A stretch of DNA of 64,000 nt from Jacaranda mimosifolia (GCA_018894105.1 CM032120.1:26930710-26994709); one strand, 5' to 3'; shown: positions 34,557 through 49,300, numbered from the stretch's first letter. Numbers and translations: made by a program. Notes: a model not told the origin generated them from the sequence alone.

Positions 34557-34745
34557 TAACTTTATTGCATTTGTGCTAAAAAAACTAAATGGTCTATGGA
34601 GAGAGAGAGAGAGAGCATAGTATTTAAAGGGGCTGGTCTTTGATTGGGATCATCCTCACCAATTTCCCAAATTTCATTTTCTACAAGGTAAAATTTGAAC
34701 AGATGGTATGGGTTGAAAATATATCAGGTTGAATAGTATAATATA

Positions 34746-36215
34746 TTATTCAATTATTAAGGGAATGGAAGTTCAATGAAATGAGACATGGCCCAAGCAT
34801 GACCTTACATAACAAAACATTCACAATATGGAGCAATGATATCACACACCGCATGCAATACAAAATTTAACCGACTGTTGGCACTCCAATATTATTGCTT
34901 CCAGAGTATAACGTAAACGGTAACAACGGTACATGTAGTATAATGATCCTAATAGACCTTCCTTATTATTCCGCTACCCAAGCACTCAGTTCGACATGGC
35001 ATAGCGGGTCCACATGTCAAATCCCGCCACTCGCAGATAGCTATCTCTAACATATTTGCAAGTCAGGATTTTAGTTGGGTATTAGCTGGGAGACTGATCA
35101 TCGTCAACCCATGCAGCCCGATCGTCTTCCCAGACCTAGTCTCGGGTCCATCCCACTCCACAGCGTCCCTACGAGCGTTAACCCAACCAAGAGCCTTCTC
35201 AAGGTGGTCAAACATGATGCCAACAAATAAAACGTATTCAAATAACCATTCCATAACATATCTGTGAAGACTGGTCGGCAATGCCATATAAACAGTGTAA
35301 AGAACGAATTAAACAGAAGTACAAAATGAAATTTGGTCAGCAAGACCTAAGCAACAACATATATTAGGAAAGCCAACAAGGCTAGAGGGTATACGAGACA
35401 GGAACATATATCACAACAGATGTTTTGGGTACCAGAACAAATACAGTCAAATTTAACAGATAAACACAAGAAACTCAATCAATCGAAGAGCATTCACTCT
35501 CCAGAAGAAAGATAGGCTCAACCCTTACCTTCTGTAGAGGTGCTATCATGTCTTACTGTTTTGGAGGCCTTATCTCCTTGTCACCTATTCTAATAGAACA
35601 TATTATATGTCAAAATGCTTGCACCGTATCCTTTAACAATAATTATACCATTTAAACATTAATATCGGGTGTTACTGATTACGATGTACATCTACCTAAC
35701 CTAGATTCTTGCCCCATTTCGAATACGGTAACTTAGGCTAGAACATTCCGTTTATCTAAATCATCATGCTTCCAACTAATTGAATGATATTGAGAGGTTT
35801 GGTTCCGAGTCACCGATCATCTCTTAAGTCAATAGCTCTAAGCTCTTATATAACAATTCAGCCAAGTTATAAGAAATTACCAAATTTCGTTAATAATTAA
35901 TCCTTTCAATGTTGTACAAAGTTAGACCTAATCACACTGATTAAATTAACAATAATTATGTACTAATTACCAATCCAGGGTCACTAGCACAATACACAAC
36001 TTATATATCTAAACATTTTGGTTCATTTAACTTAACTTAACATTGATAATTATCTTAACATTTAAACTGAACTAAATTAGAAGATGTTTGACTATTTAAT
36101 TAAAATTTTACCTATAATCTCGAATTTAATGTTCTAAGTCCATGACAAATAAATCTAGACTATTCTTTATTAATTTTGCTTATTTCTTCTTAACAATTTG
36201 AGTCCACACATCACT
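34746..36215. other. unassigned region left of the satellite array
   Basis: Mixed-composition DNA without a recognised gene. Two overlapping minus-strand frames at 35063-35343 give short peptides. One of them (ALPTSLHRYVMEWLFEYVLF, then DHLEKALGWVNARRDAVEWD) looks protein-like, but I do not recognise a family and there is no support for a full gene. The sequence just left of 36216 does not resemble the array spacer. Confidence 0.4.
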
Positions 36216-36926
36216 TGTTGCTCTGGGCAAAAGCCCCCTACTGATTACTTACTCCACCACCGTATCACCGGTTAATTTCCTAAAATCGCCATAGGGCCAC
36301 CGTCTTTGATTCTCCTTCTCTAGTAGTCAAATTATGAAATTGATGCCACCATCGCACTCCTCTCATTGAGCCTGTCCAAAACCTGGTAACTAGTTTTCCT
36401 TTTTCGTCGCTCGCCGTCATGGAACAGCCACCTCCGAAACTCACCGCCGTCGAGATAGAATTCCAAGCATTCCATTGGCACGTTCAGGTTGAAATTGGTA
36501 CCGTTGTGTTCACTGAGTTGAGAGAAAGGTAGTGGTATGGTTGGTTGCGAGCCTTGCCGGTGTCGGAGAGAAACCGCCGATGATGGGAAGACGAGTTTGC
36601 ATGTGAGATTTAGATAAATAAGGGGCTGGGTATGATATTTATAGGTAATTTCCAGAAATTTTAAATTGACCCCCCAAAACTTCTCTCAATTTTCATTTGA
36701 ACCCTTAGGAGTTTCAGTCAGCTTTGAATTCAGCCCTAAGTTTGCTTAGTGCCTTAGATTAGCTTATTTAACCCAAAAATTTACATTGATTGATCCCCAA
36801 AAATTTTAAATTCCTAGCAACTAAGTCTTCCTTATTTATATTTTGAACTCCAAAAATTTTGTCAAATTAGTACTTTGATTTTTTAAAAATCTTATTTACT
36901 AAAATGCTAAGTTTAGGGGTGTTACA
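36216..36926 (-). repeat. LTR-like part of the first monomer
   Basis: Read on the minus strand it starts TGTAACACCCCTAAACTT, a start common among plant Ty3/gypsy LTRs, and ends GCCCAGAGCAACA, so it has TG...CA borders with matching short inverted ends (TGTT/AACA). A TATA box lies about 290 bp from its start. The left end coincides exactly with the left edge of the array. Equivalent parts recur in every monomer, the second at 37358. Confidence 0.65.
36636..36643 (-). promoter_or_regulatory. TATA box of the monomer (repeats in each copy)
   Basis: Minus-strand TATAAATA in the context CCTATAAATATCATACCC. It is kept in nearly all copies, for example near 37776, 38899, 40029 and 62467; the copy at 54713 has a nearby base change. 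The position within the LTR-like part fits a U3 promoter. Confidence 0.55.
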
Positions 36927-36943
36927 ATCTCCCCCCTTTAAAA
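36927..36943 (-). other. polypurine tract next to the LTR-like part
   Basis: On the minus strand CTTTTAAAGGGGGGAGAT runs directly into TGTAACACC. In most other monomers the same tract reads CTTTTAAGGGGGGGAGAT. A purine tract immediately before TG is the standard plus-strand primer of LTR retrotransposons. Confidence 0.6.
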
Positions 36944-37357
36944 GAATTAGGTCCCCAGATTCTCATCTTCGACTGGAAGAACTTCGGTTAATATTAGTGC
37001 ATATATTGGTCTCATTCCCGGGTTGCCTTGATCAAATGTTGTTTTATCCCATTGTCACAATATACTTCACCCAATCCTAGTGATGTTTATTTCACTAAGA
37101 TTTTAATAATCTCGTCCTTTTGGTTTCCCAACATATCCATTCTTACTAAGGCGCATGTTGCCACCTTATTCTTCTAGGGTTATCTAGTAATCCCATAATC
37201 ATGGTTCCGTTATCCATCATCACTTAAAGTTTCTTGATTTCCATAATCGAACTTGTAGGAAGTAAGTTAAACTATTCTAAAAATGAGTGTTAAAACCTTT
37301 TTGGTGATTCCATGAAATCATAGAGCGCTTAATCCTTATTTTTTAAAAGGTGTGCCT
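36927..37357 (-). repeat. spacer part of the first monomer
   Basis: This 431-bp stretch separates the first two LTR-like parts. It is 12 bp longer than in most monomers, because it reads TTAGTGCATATATTGG where others read TTGG. It starts (minus strand end) with the polypurine tract. No primer-binding site complementary to a common plant tRNA could be recognised at its other end. The minus-strand reading near the tract looks like a decayed gypsy pol C-terminus, but this is only an impression. Confidence 0.6.
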
Positions 37358-40300
37358 TGTTGCTCTGGGCAAAAGCCCCCAACTGATTACTTACTCCACC
37401 ACCGGATCACCGGTTAATTTCCCAAAATCGCCGCAGTGCCACCGTCTTTGATTCTCCTTCTCTAGTAGTCAAATTATGAAATTGATGCCACCGTCGCACT
37501 CCTCTCATTGAGCCTGTCCAAAACCTGGTAACTGGTTTTCCTTCTTCGTCGCTCGCCGTCATGGAACAGCCACCTCCGAAATCACCGCCGTCGAGATAGA
37601 ATTCCAAGCATTCCATTGGCACGTTCAGGTTGAAATTGGTACCGTTGTGTTCACTGAGTTGAGAGAAAGGTAGTGGTATGGTTGGTTGCGAGCCTTGCCG
37701 GTGTCGGAGAGAAACCGCCGATGATGGGAAGACAAGTTTGCATGTGAGATTTAGATAAATAAGGGGCTGGGTATGATATTTATAGGTAATTTCCAGAAAT
37801 TTTAAATTGACCCCCCAAAACTTCTCTCAATTTTCATTTGAACCCTTAGGAGTTTCAGTCAGCTTTGAATTCAGCCCTAAGTTTGCTTAGTGCCTTAGAT
37901 TAGCTTATTTAACCCAAAAATTTACATTGATTGATCCCCAAAAATTTTAAATTCCTAGCAATTAAGTCTTCCTTATTTATATTTTGAACTCCAAAAATTT
38001 TGTCAAATTAGTACTTTGATTTTTTAAAAATCTTATTTACTAAAATGCTAAGTTTAGGGGTGTTACAATCTCCCCCCCTTAAAAGAATTAGGTCCCCAGA
38101 TTCTCATCTTCGACTGGAAGAACTTCGGTTAATATTGGTCTCATTCCCGGGTTGCCTTGATCAAATGTTGTTTTATCCCATTGTCACAATATACTTCACC
38201 CAATCCTAGTGACGTTTATTTCACTAAGATTTTAATAATCTCGTCCTTTCGGTTTCCCGACATATCCATTCTTACTAAGGCGCATGTTGCCACCTTATTC
38301 TTCTAGGGTTATCTAGTAATCCCATAATCATGGTTCCGTTATCCATCATCACTTAAAGTTTCTTGATTTCCATGATCGAACTTGTAGGAAGTAAGTTAAA
38401 GTATTCTAAAAATGAGTGTTAAAACCTTTTTGGTGATTCCATGAAATCATAGAGCACTTAATCCTTATTTTCTAAAAGGTGTTCCCTGTTGCTGTGGGCA
38501 AAAACCCCAACTGATTACTTAGTCCACCACCGTATCACCGGTTAATTTCCCAAAATCGCCACCGTCTTTGATTCTCCTTCTCTAGTAGTCAAATTATGAA
38601 ATTGATGCCACCGTCGCACTCCTCTCATTGAGCCTGTCCAAAACCTGGTAACTGGTTTTCCTTCTTCGTCGCTCGCCGTCATGGAACAGCCACCTCCGAA
38701 ACTCACCGCAGTCGAGATAGAATTCCAAGCATTCCATTGGCACGTTCAGGTTGAAATTGGTACCGTTGTGTTCACTGAGTTGAGAGAAAGGTAGTGGTAT
38801 GGTTGGTTGCGAGCCTTGCCGGTGTCGGAGAGAAACCGCCGATGATGGGAAGACGAGTTTGCATGTGAGATTTAGATAAATAAGGGGCTGGGTATGATAT
38901 TTATAGGTAATTTCCAGAAATTTTAAATTGACCCCCCAAAACTTCTCTCAATTTTCATTTGAACCCTTAGGAGTTTCAGTCAGCTTTGAATTCAGCCCTA
39001 AGTTTGCTTAGTGCCTTAGATTAGCTTATTTAACCCAAAAATTTACATTGATTGATCCCCAAAAATTTTAAATTCCTAGCAATTAAGTCTTCCTTATTTA
39101 TATTTTGAACTCCAAAAATTTTGTCAAATTAGTACTTTGATTTTTTAGAAATCTTATTTACTAAAATGCTAAGTTTAGGGGTGTTACAATCTCCCCCCCT
39201 TAAAAGAATTAGGTCCCTAGATTCTCATCTTCGACTGGAAGAACTTCGGTTAATATTGGTCTCATTCCCGGGTTGCCTTGATCAAATGTTGTTTTATCCC
39301 ATTGTCACAATATACTTCACCCAATCCTAGTGACGTTTATTTCGCTAAGATTTTACTAATCTCGTCCTTTTGGTTTCCCGACATATCTATTCTTACTAAG
39401 GCGCATGTTGCCACCTTATTCTTCTACGGTTATCTAGTAATCCCATAATCATGGTTCCGTTAGCCATCATCACTTAAAGTTTCTTGATTTCCATGATCGA
39501 ACTTGTAGGAAGTAAGTTAAAGTATTCTAAAAATGAGTGTTAAAATCTTTTTGGTGATTCCATGAAATCATAGAGCGCTTAATACTTATTTTCTAAAAGG
39601 TGTGCCTTGTTGCTCTGGGCAAAAGCCTCCAACTGATTACTTACTCCACCACCGTATCACCGGTTAATTTCCTAAAATCGCCACAGTGCCACCGTCTTTG
39701 ATTCTCCTTCTCTAGTAGTCAAATTATGAAATTGATGCCACCATCGCACTCCTCTCATTGAGCCTGTCCAAAACCTGGTAGCTGGTTTTCCTTCTTCGTC
39801 GCTCGCCGTCATGGAACAGCCACCTCCGAAACTCACCGCCGTCGAGATAGAATTCCAAGCATTCCATTGGCACGTTCAGGTTGAAATTGGTACCGTTGTG
39901 TTCACTGAGTTGAGAGAAAGGTAGTGGTATGGTTGGTTGCGAGCCTTGCCGGTGTCGGAGAGAAACCGCCGATGATGGGAAGACGAGTTTGCATGTGAGA
40001 TTTAGATAAATAAGGGGCTGGGTATGATATTTATAGGTAATTTCCAGAAATTTTAAATTGACCCCCCAAAACTTCTCTCAATTTTCATTTGAACCCTTAG
40101 GAGTTTCAGTCAGCTTTGAATTCAGCCCTAAGTTTGCTTAGTGCCTTAGATTAGCTTATTTAACCCTAAAAATTTACATTGATTGATCCCCAAAAATTTT
40201 AAATTCCTAGCAATTAAGTCTTCCTTATTTATATTTTGAACTCCAAAAATTTTGTCAAATTAGTACTTTGATTTTTTAAAAATCTTATTTACTAAAATGC

Positions 40301-43300
40301 TAAGTTTAGGGGTGTTACAATCTCCCCCCCTTAAAAGAATTAGGTCCCCAGATTCTCATCTTCGACTGGAAGAACTTCGGTTAATATTGGTCTCATTCCC
40401 GGGTTGTCTTGATCGAATGTTGTTTTATCCCATTGTCACAATATACTTCACCCAATCCAAGTGACGTTTATTTCACTAAGCTTTTAATAATCTCGTCCTT
40501 TTGGTTTCCCAACATATCCATTCTTACTAAGGCGCATTTTGCCACCTTATTCTTCTAGGGTTATCTAGTAATCCCATAATCATGGTTCCGTTATCCATCA
40601 TCACTTAAAGTTTCTTGATTTCCATGATCGAACTTGTAGGAAGTAAGTTAAAGTATTCTAAAAATGAGTGTTAAAACCTTTTTGGTGATTCCATGAAATC
40701 ATAGAGCGCTTAATCCTTATTTTCTAAAAGGTGTGCCTTGTTGCTCTGGGCAAAAGCCCCCAACTGATTACTTACTCCACCACCGTATCACCGGTTAATT
40801 TCCCAGAATCGCCACAGTGCCACCGTCTTTGATTCTCCTTCTCTAGTAGTCAAATTATGAAATTGATGCCACCATCGCACTCCTCTCATTGAGCCTGTCC
40901 AAAACCTGGTAACTGGTTTTCCTTCTTCGTCGCTCGCCGTCATGGAACAGCCACCTCCGAAACTCACCGCCGTCGAGATAGAATTCCAAGCATTCCATTG
41001 GCACGTTCAGGTTGAAATTGGTACCGTTGTGTTCACTGAGTTGAGAGAAAGGTAGTGGTATGGTTGGTTGCGAGCCTTGCCGGTGTCGGAGAGAAACCGC
41101 CGATTATGGGAAGACGAGTTTGCATGTGAGATTTAGATAAATAAGGGGCTGGGTATGATATTTATAGGTAATTTCCAGAAATTTTAAATTGACCCCCCAA
41201 AACTTCTCTCAATTTTCATTTGAACCCTTAGGAGTTTCAGTCAGCTTTGAATTCAGCCCTAAGTTTGCTTAGTGCCTTAGATTAGCTTATTTAACCCAAA
41301 AATTTACATTGATTGATCCCCAAAAATTTTAAATTCCTAGCAATTAAGTCTTCCTTATTTATATTTTGAACCAAAAATTTTGTCAAATTAGTACTTTGAT
41401 TTTTTAAAAATCTTATTTACTAAAATGCTAAGTTTAGGGGTGTTACAATCTCCCCCCCTTACAAGAATTAGGTCCCCAGATTCTCATCTTCGACTGGAAG
41501 AACTTCGGTTAATATTGGTCTCATTCCCGGGTTGTCTTGATCGAATGTTGTTTTATCCCATTGTCACAATATACTTCACCCAATCCAAGTGACGTTTATT
41601 TCACTAAGCTTTTAATAATCTCGTCCTTTTGGTTTCCCAACATATCCATTCTTACTAAGGCGCATTTTGCCACCTTATTCTTCTAGGGTTATCTAGTAAT
41701 CCCATAATCATGGTTCCGTTATCCATCATCACTTAAAGTTTCTTGATTTCCATGATCGAACTTGTAGGAAGTAAGTTAAAGTATTCTAAAAATGAGTGAT
41801 AAAACCTTTTTGGTGATTCCATGAAATCATAGAGCGCTTAATCCTTATTTTCTAAAAGTTGTGCCTTGTTGCTCTGGGCAAACGCCCCCAACTGATTACT
41901 TACTCCACCACCGCATCACCGGTTAATTTCCCAAAATCGCCACCGTGCCACCGTCTTTGATTCTCCTTCTCTAGTAGTCAAATTATGAAATTGATGCCAC
42001 CAGTCGCACTCCTCTCATTGAGCCTGTCCAAAACCTGGTAACTGGTTTTCCTTCTTCGTCGCTCGCCGTCATGGAACAGCCACCTCCGAAACTCACCGCC
42101 GTCGAGATAGAATTCCAAGCATTCCATTGGCACGTTCAGGTTGAAATTGGTACCGTTGTGTTCACTGAGTTGAGAGAAAGGTAGTGGTATGGTTGGTTGC
42201 GAGCCTTGCCGGTGTCGGAGAGAAACCGCCGATGATGGGAAGACGAGTTTGCATGTGAGATTTAGATAAATAAGGGGCTGGGTATGATATTTATAGGTAA
42301 TTTCCAGAAATTTTAAATTGACCCCCCAAAACTTCTCTCAATTTTCACTTGAACCCTTAGGAGTTTCAGTCAGCTTTGAATTCAGCCCTAAGTTTGCTTA
42401 GTGCCTTAGATTAGCTTATTTAACCCAAAAATTTACATTGATTGATCCCCAAAAATTTTAAATTCCTAGCAATTAAGTCTTCCTTATTTATATTTTGAAC
42501 TCCAAAATTTTTTTCAAATTAGTACTCTGATCTTTTAAAAATCTTATTTACTAAAATGCTAAGTTTAGGGGTGTTACAATCTCCCCCCCTTAAAAGAATT
42601 AGGACCCCAGATTCTCATCTTCGACTGGAAGAACTTCGGTTAATATTGGTCTCATTCCCGGGTTGCCTTGATCAAATGTTGTTTTATCCCATTGTCACAA
42701 TATACTTCACCCAATCCTAGTGACGTTTATTTCACTAAGATTTTAATAATCTCGTCCTTTTGGTTTCCCGACATATCCATTCTTACTAAGGCGCATGTTG
42801 CCACCTTATTCTTCTAGGGTTATCTAGTAATCCCATAATCATGGTTCGTTATCCATCATCACTTAAAGTTTCTTGATTTCCATGATCGAACTTGTAGGAA
42901 GTAAGTTAAAGTATTCTAAAAATGAGTGTTAAAACCTTTTTGGTGATTCCATGAAATCATAGAGCGCTTAATCCTTATTTTTTAAAAGGTGTGCCTTGTT
43001 GCTCTGGGCAAAAGCCCCCAACTGATTACTTACTCCACCACCGTATCACCGGTTAATTTCCCAAAATCGCCGCAGTGCCACCGTCTTTGATTCTCCTTCT
43101 CTAGTAGTCAAATTATGAAATTGATGCCACCATTGCACTCCTCTCATTGAGCCTGTCCAAAATCTGGTAGCTGGTTTTCCTTCTTCGTCGCTCGCCGTCA
43201 TGGAACAGCCACCTCCGAAACTCACCGCCGTCGAGATAGAATTCCAAGCATTCCATTGGCACGTTCAGGTTGAAATTGGCACCGTTGTGTTCACTGAGTT

Positions 43301-46300
43301 GAGAGAAAGGTAGTGGTATGGTTGGTTGCGAGCCTTGCCGGTGTCGGAGAGAAACCGCCGATGATGGGAAGACGAGTTTGCATGTGAGATTTAGATAAAT
43401 AAGGGGCTGGGTATGATATTTATAGGTAATTTCCAGAAATTTTAAATTGACCCCCCAAAACTTCTCTCAATTTTCATTTGAACCCTTAGGAGTTTCAGTC
43501 AGCTTTGAATTCAGCCCTAAGTTTGCTTAGTGCCTTAGATTAGCTTATTTAACCCAAAAATTTACATTGATTGATCCCCAAAAATTTTAAATTCCTAGCA
43601 ATTAAGTCTTCCTTATTTATATTTTGAACTCAAAAATTTTGTCAAATTAGTACTTTGATTTTTTAGAAATCTTATTTACTAAAATGCTAAGTTTAGGGGT
43701 GTTACAATCTCCCCCCCTTAAAAGAATTAGGTCCCTAGATTCTCATCTTCGACTCGAAGAACTTCGGTTAATATTGGTCTCATTCCCGGGTTGCCTTGAT
43801 CGAATGTTGTTTTATCCCATTGTCACAATATACTTCACCCAATCCTAGTGACGTTTATTTCACTAAGATTTTAATAATCTCGTCCTTTTGGTTTCCCGAC
43901 ATATCCATTCTTACTAAGGCGCATGTTGCCAACTTATTCTTCTAGGGTTATCTAGTAATCCCATAATCATGGTTCCGTTATCCATCATCACTTAAAGTTT
44001 CTTGATTTCCATGATCGAACTTGTAGGAAGTAAGTTAAAGTATTCTAAAAATGAGTGTTAAAACCTTTTTGGTGATTCCATGAAATCATAGAGCGCTTAA
44101 TCCTTATTTTCTAAAAGGTGTGCCTTGTTGCTCTGGGCAAAAGCCCCCAACTGATTACTTACTCCACCACCGTATCACCGGGTTAATTTCCCAAAATCGC
44201 CACAGTGCCACCGTCTTTGATTCTCCTTCTCTAGTAGTCAAATTATGAAATTGATGCCACCATCGCACTCCTCTCATTGAGCCTGTCCAAAACCTGGTAA
44301 CTGGTTTTCCTTCTTCGTCGCTCGCCGTCATGGAACAGCCACCTCCGAAACTCACCGCCGTCGAGATAGAATTCCAAGCATTCCATTGGCACGTTCAGGT
44401 TGAAATTGGTACCGTTGTGTTCACTGAGTTGAGAGAAAGGTAGTGGTATGGTTGGTTGCGAGCCTTGCCGGTGTCGGAGAGAAACCGCCGATGATGGGAA
44501 GACGAGTTTGCATGTGAGATTTAGATAAATAAGGGGCTGGGTATGATATTTATAGGTAATTTCCAGAAATTTTAAATTGACCCCCCAAAACTTCTCTCAA
44601 TTTTCATTTGAACCCTTAGGAGTTTCAGTCAGCTTTGAATTCAGCCCTAAGTTTGCTTAGTGCCTTAGATTAGCTTATTTAACCCAAAAATTTACATTGA
44701 TTGATCCCCAAAAATTTTAAATTCCTAGCAATTAAGTCTTCCTTATTTATATTTTGAACTCCAAAAATTTTGTCTAATTAGTACTTTGATTTTTTAAAAA
44801 TCTTATTTACTAAAATGCTAAGTTTAGGGGTGTTACAATCTCCCCCCCTTAAAAGAATTAGGTCCCCAGATTCTCATCTTCGACTGGAAGAACTTCGGTT
44901 AATATTGGTCTCATTCCCGGGTTGCCTTGATCGAATGTTGTTTTATCCCATTGTCACAATATACTTCACCCAATCCTAGTGACGTTTATTTCACTAAGAT
45001 TTTAATAATCTCGTCCTTTTGGTTTCCCGACATATCCATTCTTACTAAGGCGCATGTTGCCACCTTATTCTTCTAGGGTTATCTAGTAATCCCATAATCA
45101 TGGTTCCGTTATCCATCATCACTTAAAGTTTCTTGATTTCCATGATCGAACTTGTAGGAAGTAAGTTAAAGTATTCTAAAAATGAGTGTTAAAACCTTTT
45201 TGGTGATTCCATGAAATCATCGAGCGCTTAATCCTTATTTTCTAAAAGGTGTGCCTTGTTGCTCTGGGCAAAAGCCCCCAACTGATTACTTACTCCACCA
45301 CCGTATCACCGGTTAATTTCCTAGAATCGCCACAGTGCCACCGTCTTTGATTCTCCTTCTCTAGTAGTCAAATTATGAAATTGATGCCACCATCGCACTC
45401 CTCTCATTGAGCCTGTCCAAAACCTGGTAGCTGGTTTTCCTTCTTCGTCGCTCGCCGTCATGGAACAGCCACCTCCGAAACTCACCGCCGTCGAGATAGA
45501 ATTCCAAGCATTCCATTGGCACGTTCAGGTTGAAATTGGTACCATTGTGTTCACTGAGTTGAGAGAAAGGTAGTGGTATGGTTGGTTGCGAGCCTTGCCG
45601 GTGTCGGAGAGAAACCGCCGATGATGGGAAGACGAGTTTGCATGTGAGATTTAGATAAATAAGGGGCTGGGTATGATATTTATAGGTAATTTCCAGAAAT
45701 TTTAAATTGACCCCCCAAAACTTCTCTCAATTTTCATTTGAACCCTTAGGAGTTTCAGTCAGCTTTGAATTCAGCCCTAAGTTTGCTTAGTGCCTTAGAT
45801 TAGCTTATTTAACCCAAAAATTTACATTGATTGATCCCCAAAAATTTTAAATTCCTAGCAATTAAGTTTTCCTTATTTATATTTTGAACTCCAAAAATTT
45901 TGTCAAATTAGTACTTTGATTTTTTAAAAATCTTATTAACTAAAATGCTAAGTTTAGGGGTGTTACAATCTCCCCCCCTTAAAAGAATTAGGTCCCCAGA
46001 TTCTCATCTTCGACTGGAAGAACTTCGGTTAATATTGGTCTCATTCCCGGGTTGCCTTGATCAAATGTTGTTTTATCCCATTGTCACAATATACTTCACC
46101 CAATCCTAGTGACGTTTATTTCACTAAGATTTTAATAATCTCGTCCTTTCGGTTTCCCGACATATCCATTCTTACTAAGGCGCATGTTGCCACCTTATTC
46201 TTCTAGGGTTATCTAGTAATCCCATAATCATGGTTCCGTTATCCATCATCACTTAAAGTTTCTTGATTTCCATGATCGAACTTGTAGGAAGTAAGTTAAA

Positions 46301-49300
46301 GTATTCTAAAAATGAGTGTTAAAACCTTTTTGGTGATTCCATGAAATCATAGAGCGCTTAATCCTTATTTTTTAAAAGGTGTGCCTTGTTGCTCTGGGCA
46401 AAAGCCCCCAACTGATTACTTACTCCACCACCGTATCACCGGTTAATTTCCCAAAATCGCCGCAGTGCCACCGTCTTTGATTCTCCTTCTCTAGTAGTCA
46501 AATTATGAAATTGATGCCACCAGTCGCACTCCTCTCATTGAGCCTGTCCAAAACCTGGTAACTGGTTTTCCTTCTTCGTCGCTCGCCGTCATGGAACAGC
46601 CACCTCCGAAACTCACCGCCGTCGAGATAGAATTCCAAGCATTCCATTGGCACGTTCAGGTTGAAATTGGTACCGTTGTGTTCACTGAGTTGAGAGAAAG
46701 GTAGTGGTATGGTTGGTTGCGAGCCTTGCCGGTGTCGGAGAGAAACCACCGATGATGGGAAGACGAGTTTGCATGTGAGATTTAGATAAATAAGGGGCTG
46801 GGTATGATATTTATAGGTAATTTCCAGAAATTTTAAATTGACCCCCCAAAACTTCTCCCAATTTTCATTTGAACCCTTAGGAGTTTCAGTCAGCTTTGAA
46901 TTCAGCCCTAAGTTTGCTTAGTGCCTTAGATTAGCTTATTTAACCCAAAAATTTACATTGATTGATCCCCAAAAATTTTAAATTCCTAGCAATTAAGTCT
47001 TCCTTATTTATATTTTGAACTCCAAAAATTTTGTCAAATTAGTACTTTGATTTTTTAGAAATCTTATTTACTAAAATGCTAAGTTTAGGGGTGTTACAAT
47101 CTCCCCCCCTTAAAAGAATTAGGTCCCTAGATTCTCATCTTCGACTGGAAGAACTTCGGTTAATATTGGTCTCATTCCCGGGTTGCCTTGATCAAATGTT
47201 GTTTTATCCCATTGTCACAATATACTTCACCCAATCCTAGTGACGTTTATTTCGCTAAGATTTTACTAATCTCGTCCTTTTGGTTTCCCGACATATCTAT
47301 TCTTACTAAGGCGCATGTTGCCACCTTATTCTTCTACGGTTATCTAGTAATCCCATAATCATGGTTCCGTTAGCCATCATCACTTAAAGTTTCTTGATTT
47401 CCATGATCGAACTTGTAGGAAGTAAGTTAAAGTATTCTAAAAATGAGTGTTAAAATCTTTTTGGTGATTCCATGAAATCATAGAGCGCTTAATACTTATT
47501 TTCTAAAAGGTGTGCCTTGTTGCTCTGGGCAAAAGCCTCCAACTGATTACTTACTCCACCACCGTATCACCGGTTAATTTCCTAAAATCGCCACAGTGCC
47601 ACCGTCTTTGATTCTCCTTCTCTAGTAGTCAAATTATGAAATTGATGCCACCATTGCACTCCTCTCATTGAGCCTGTCCAAAACCTGGTAGCTGGTTTTC
47701 CTTCTTCGTCGCTCGCCGTCATGGAACAGCCACCTCCGAAACTCACCGCCGTCGAGATAGAATTCCAAGCATTCCATTGGCACGTTCAGGTTGAAATTGG
47801 TACCGTTGTGTTCACTGAGTTGAGAGAAAGGTAGTGGTATGGTTGGTTGCGAGCCTTGCCGGTGTCGGAGAGAAACCGCCGATGATGGGAAGACGAGTTT
47901 GCATGTGAGATTTAGATAAATAAGGGGCTGGGTATGATATTTATAGGTAATTTCCAGAAATTTTAAATTGACCCCCCAAAACTTCTCTCAATTTTCATTT
48001 GAACCCTTAGGAGTTTCAGTCAGCTTTGAATTCAGCCCTAAGTTTGCTTAGTGCCTTAGATTAGCTTATTTAACCTAAAAATTTACATTGATTGATCCCC
48101 AAAAATTTTAAATTCCTAGCAATTAAGTCTTCCTTATTTATATTTTGAACTCCAAAAATTTTGTCTAATTAGTACTCTGATTTTTTAAAAATCTTATTTA
48201 CTAAAATGCTAAGTTTAGGGGTGTTACAATCTCCCCCCCTTAAAAGAATTAGGTCCCCAGATTCTCATCTTCGACTGGAAGAACTTCGGTTAATATTGGT
48301 CTCATTCCCGGGTTGTCTTGATCGAATGTTGTTTTATCCCATTGTCACAATATACTTCACCCAATCCAAGTGACGTTTATTTCACTAAGATTTTAATAAT
48401 CTCGTCCTTTTGGTTTCCCGACATATCCATTCTTACTAAGGCGTATGTTGCCACCTTATTCTTCTAGGGTTATCTAGTAATCCCATAATCATGGTTTCGT
48501 TATCCATCATCACTTAAAGTTTCTTGATTTCCATGATCGAACTTGCAGGAAGTAAGTTAAAGTATTCTAAAAATGAGTGTTAAAACCTTTTTGGTGATTC
48601 CATGAAATCATCGAGCGCTTAATCCTTATTTTCTAAAAGGTGTGCCTTGTTGCTCTGGGCAAAAGCCCCCAACTGATTACTTACTCCACCACCGTATCAC
48701 CGGTTAATTTCCCAGAATCGCCACAGTGCCACCGTCTTTGATTCTCCTTCTCTAGTAGTCAAATTATGAAATTGATGCCACCATCGCACTCCTCTCATTG
48801 AGCCTGTCCAAAACCTGGTAGCTGGTTTTCCTTTCTTCGTCGCTCGCCGTCATGGAACAGCCACCTCCGAAACTCACCGCCGTCGAGATAGAATTCCAAG
48901 CATTCCATTGGCACGTTCAGGTTGAAATTGGTACCGTTGTGTTCACTGAGTTGAGAGAAAGGTAGTGGTATGGTTGGTTGCGAGCCTTGCCGGTGTCGGA
49001 GAGAAACCGCCGATGATGGGAAGACGAGTTTGCATGTGAGATTTAGATAAATAAGGGGCTGGGTATGATATTTATAGGTAATTTCCAGAAATTTTAAATT
49101 GACCCCCCAAAACTTCTCTCAATTTTCAAGTGAACCCTTAGGAGTTTCAGTCAGCTTTGAATTCAGCCCTAAGTTTGCTTAGTGCCTTAGATTAGCTTAT
49201 TTAACCCAAAAATTTACATTGATTGATCCCCAAAAATTTTAAATTCCTAGCAATTAAGTCTTCCTTATTTATATTTTGAACCAAAAATTTTGTCAAATTA

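Larger units (their letters stand above)
33055..34745. repeat. paralogous segment, copy interrupted by a Mutator-like element
   Basis: The outer parts (33055-33138 and 34557-34745) match 4640-4965 in the same orientation and order. The match breaks exactly at the 9-bp duplicated TAACTTTAT. Confidence 0.8.
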
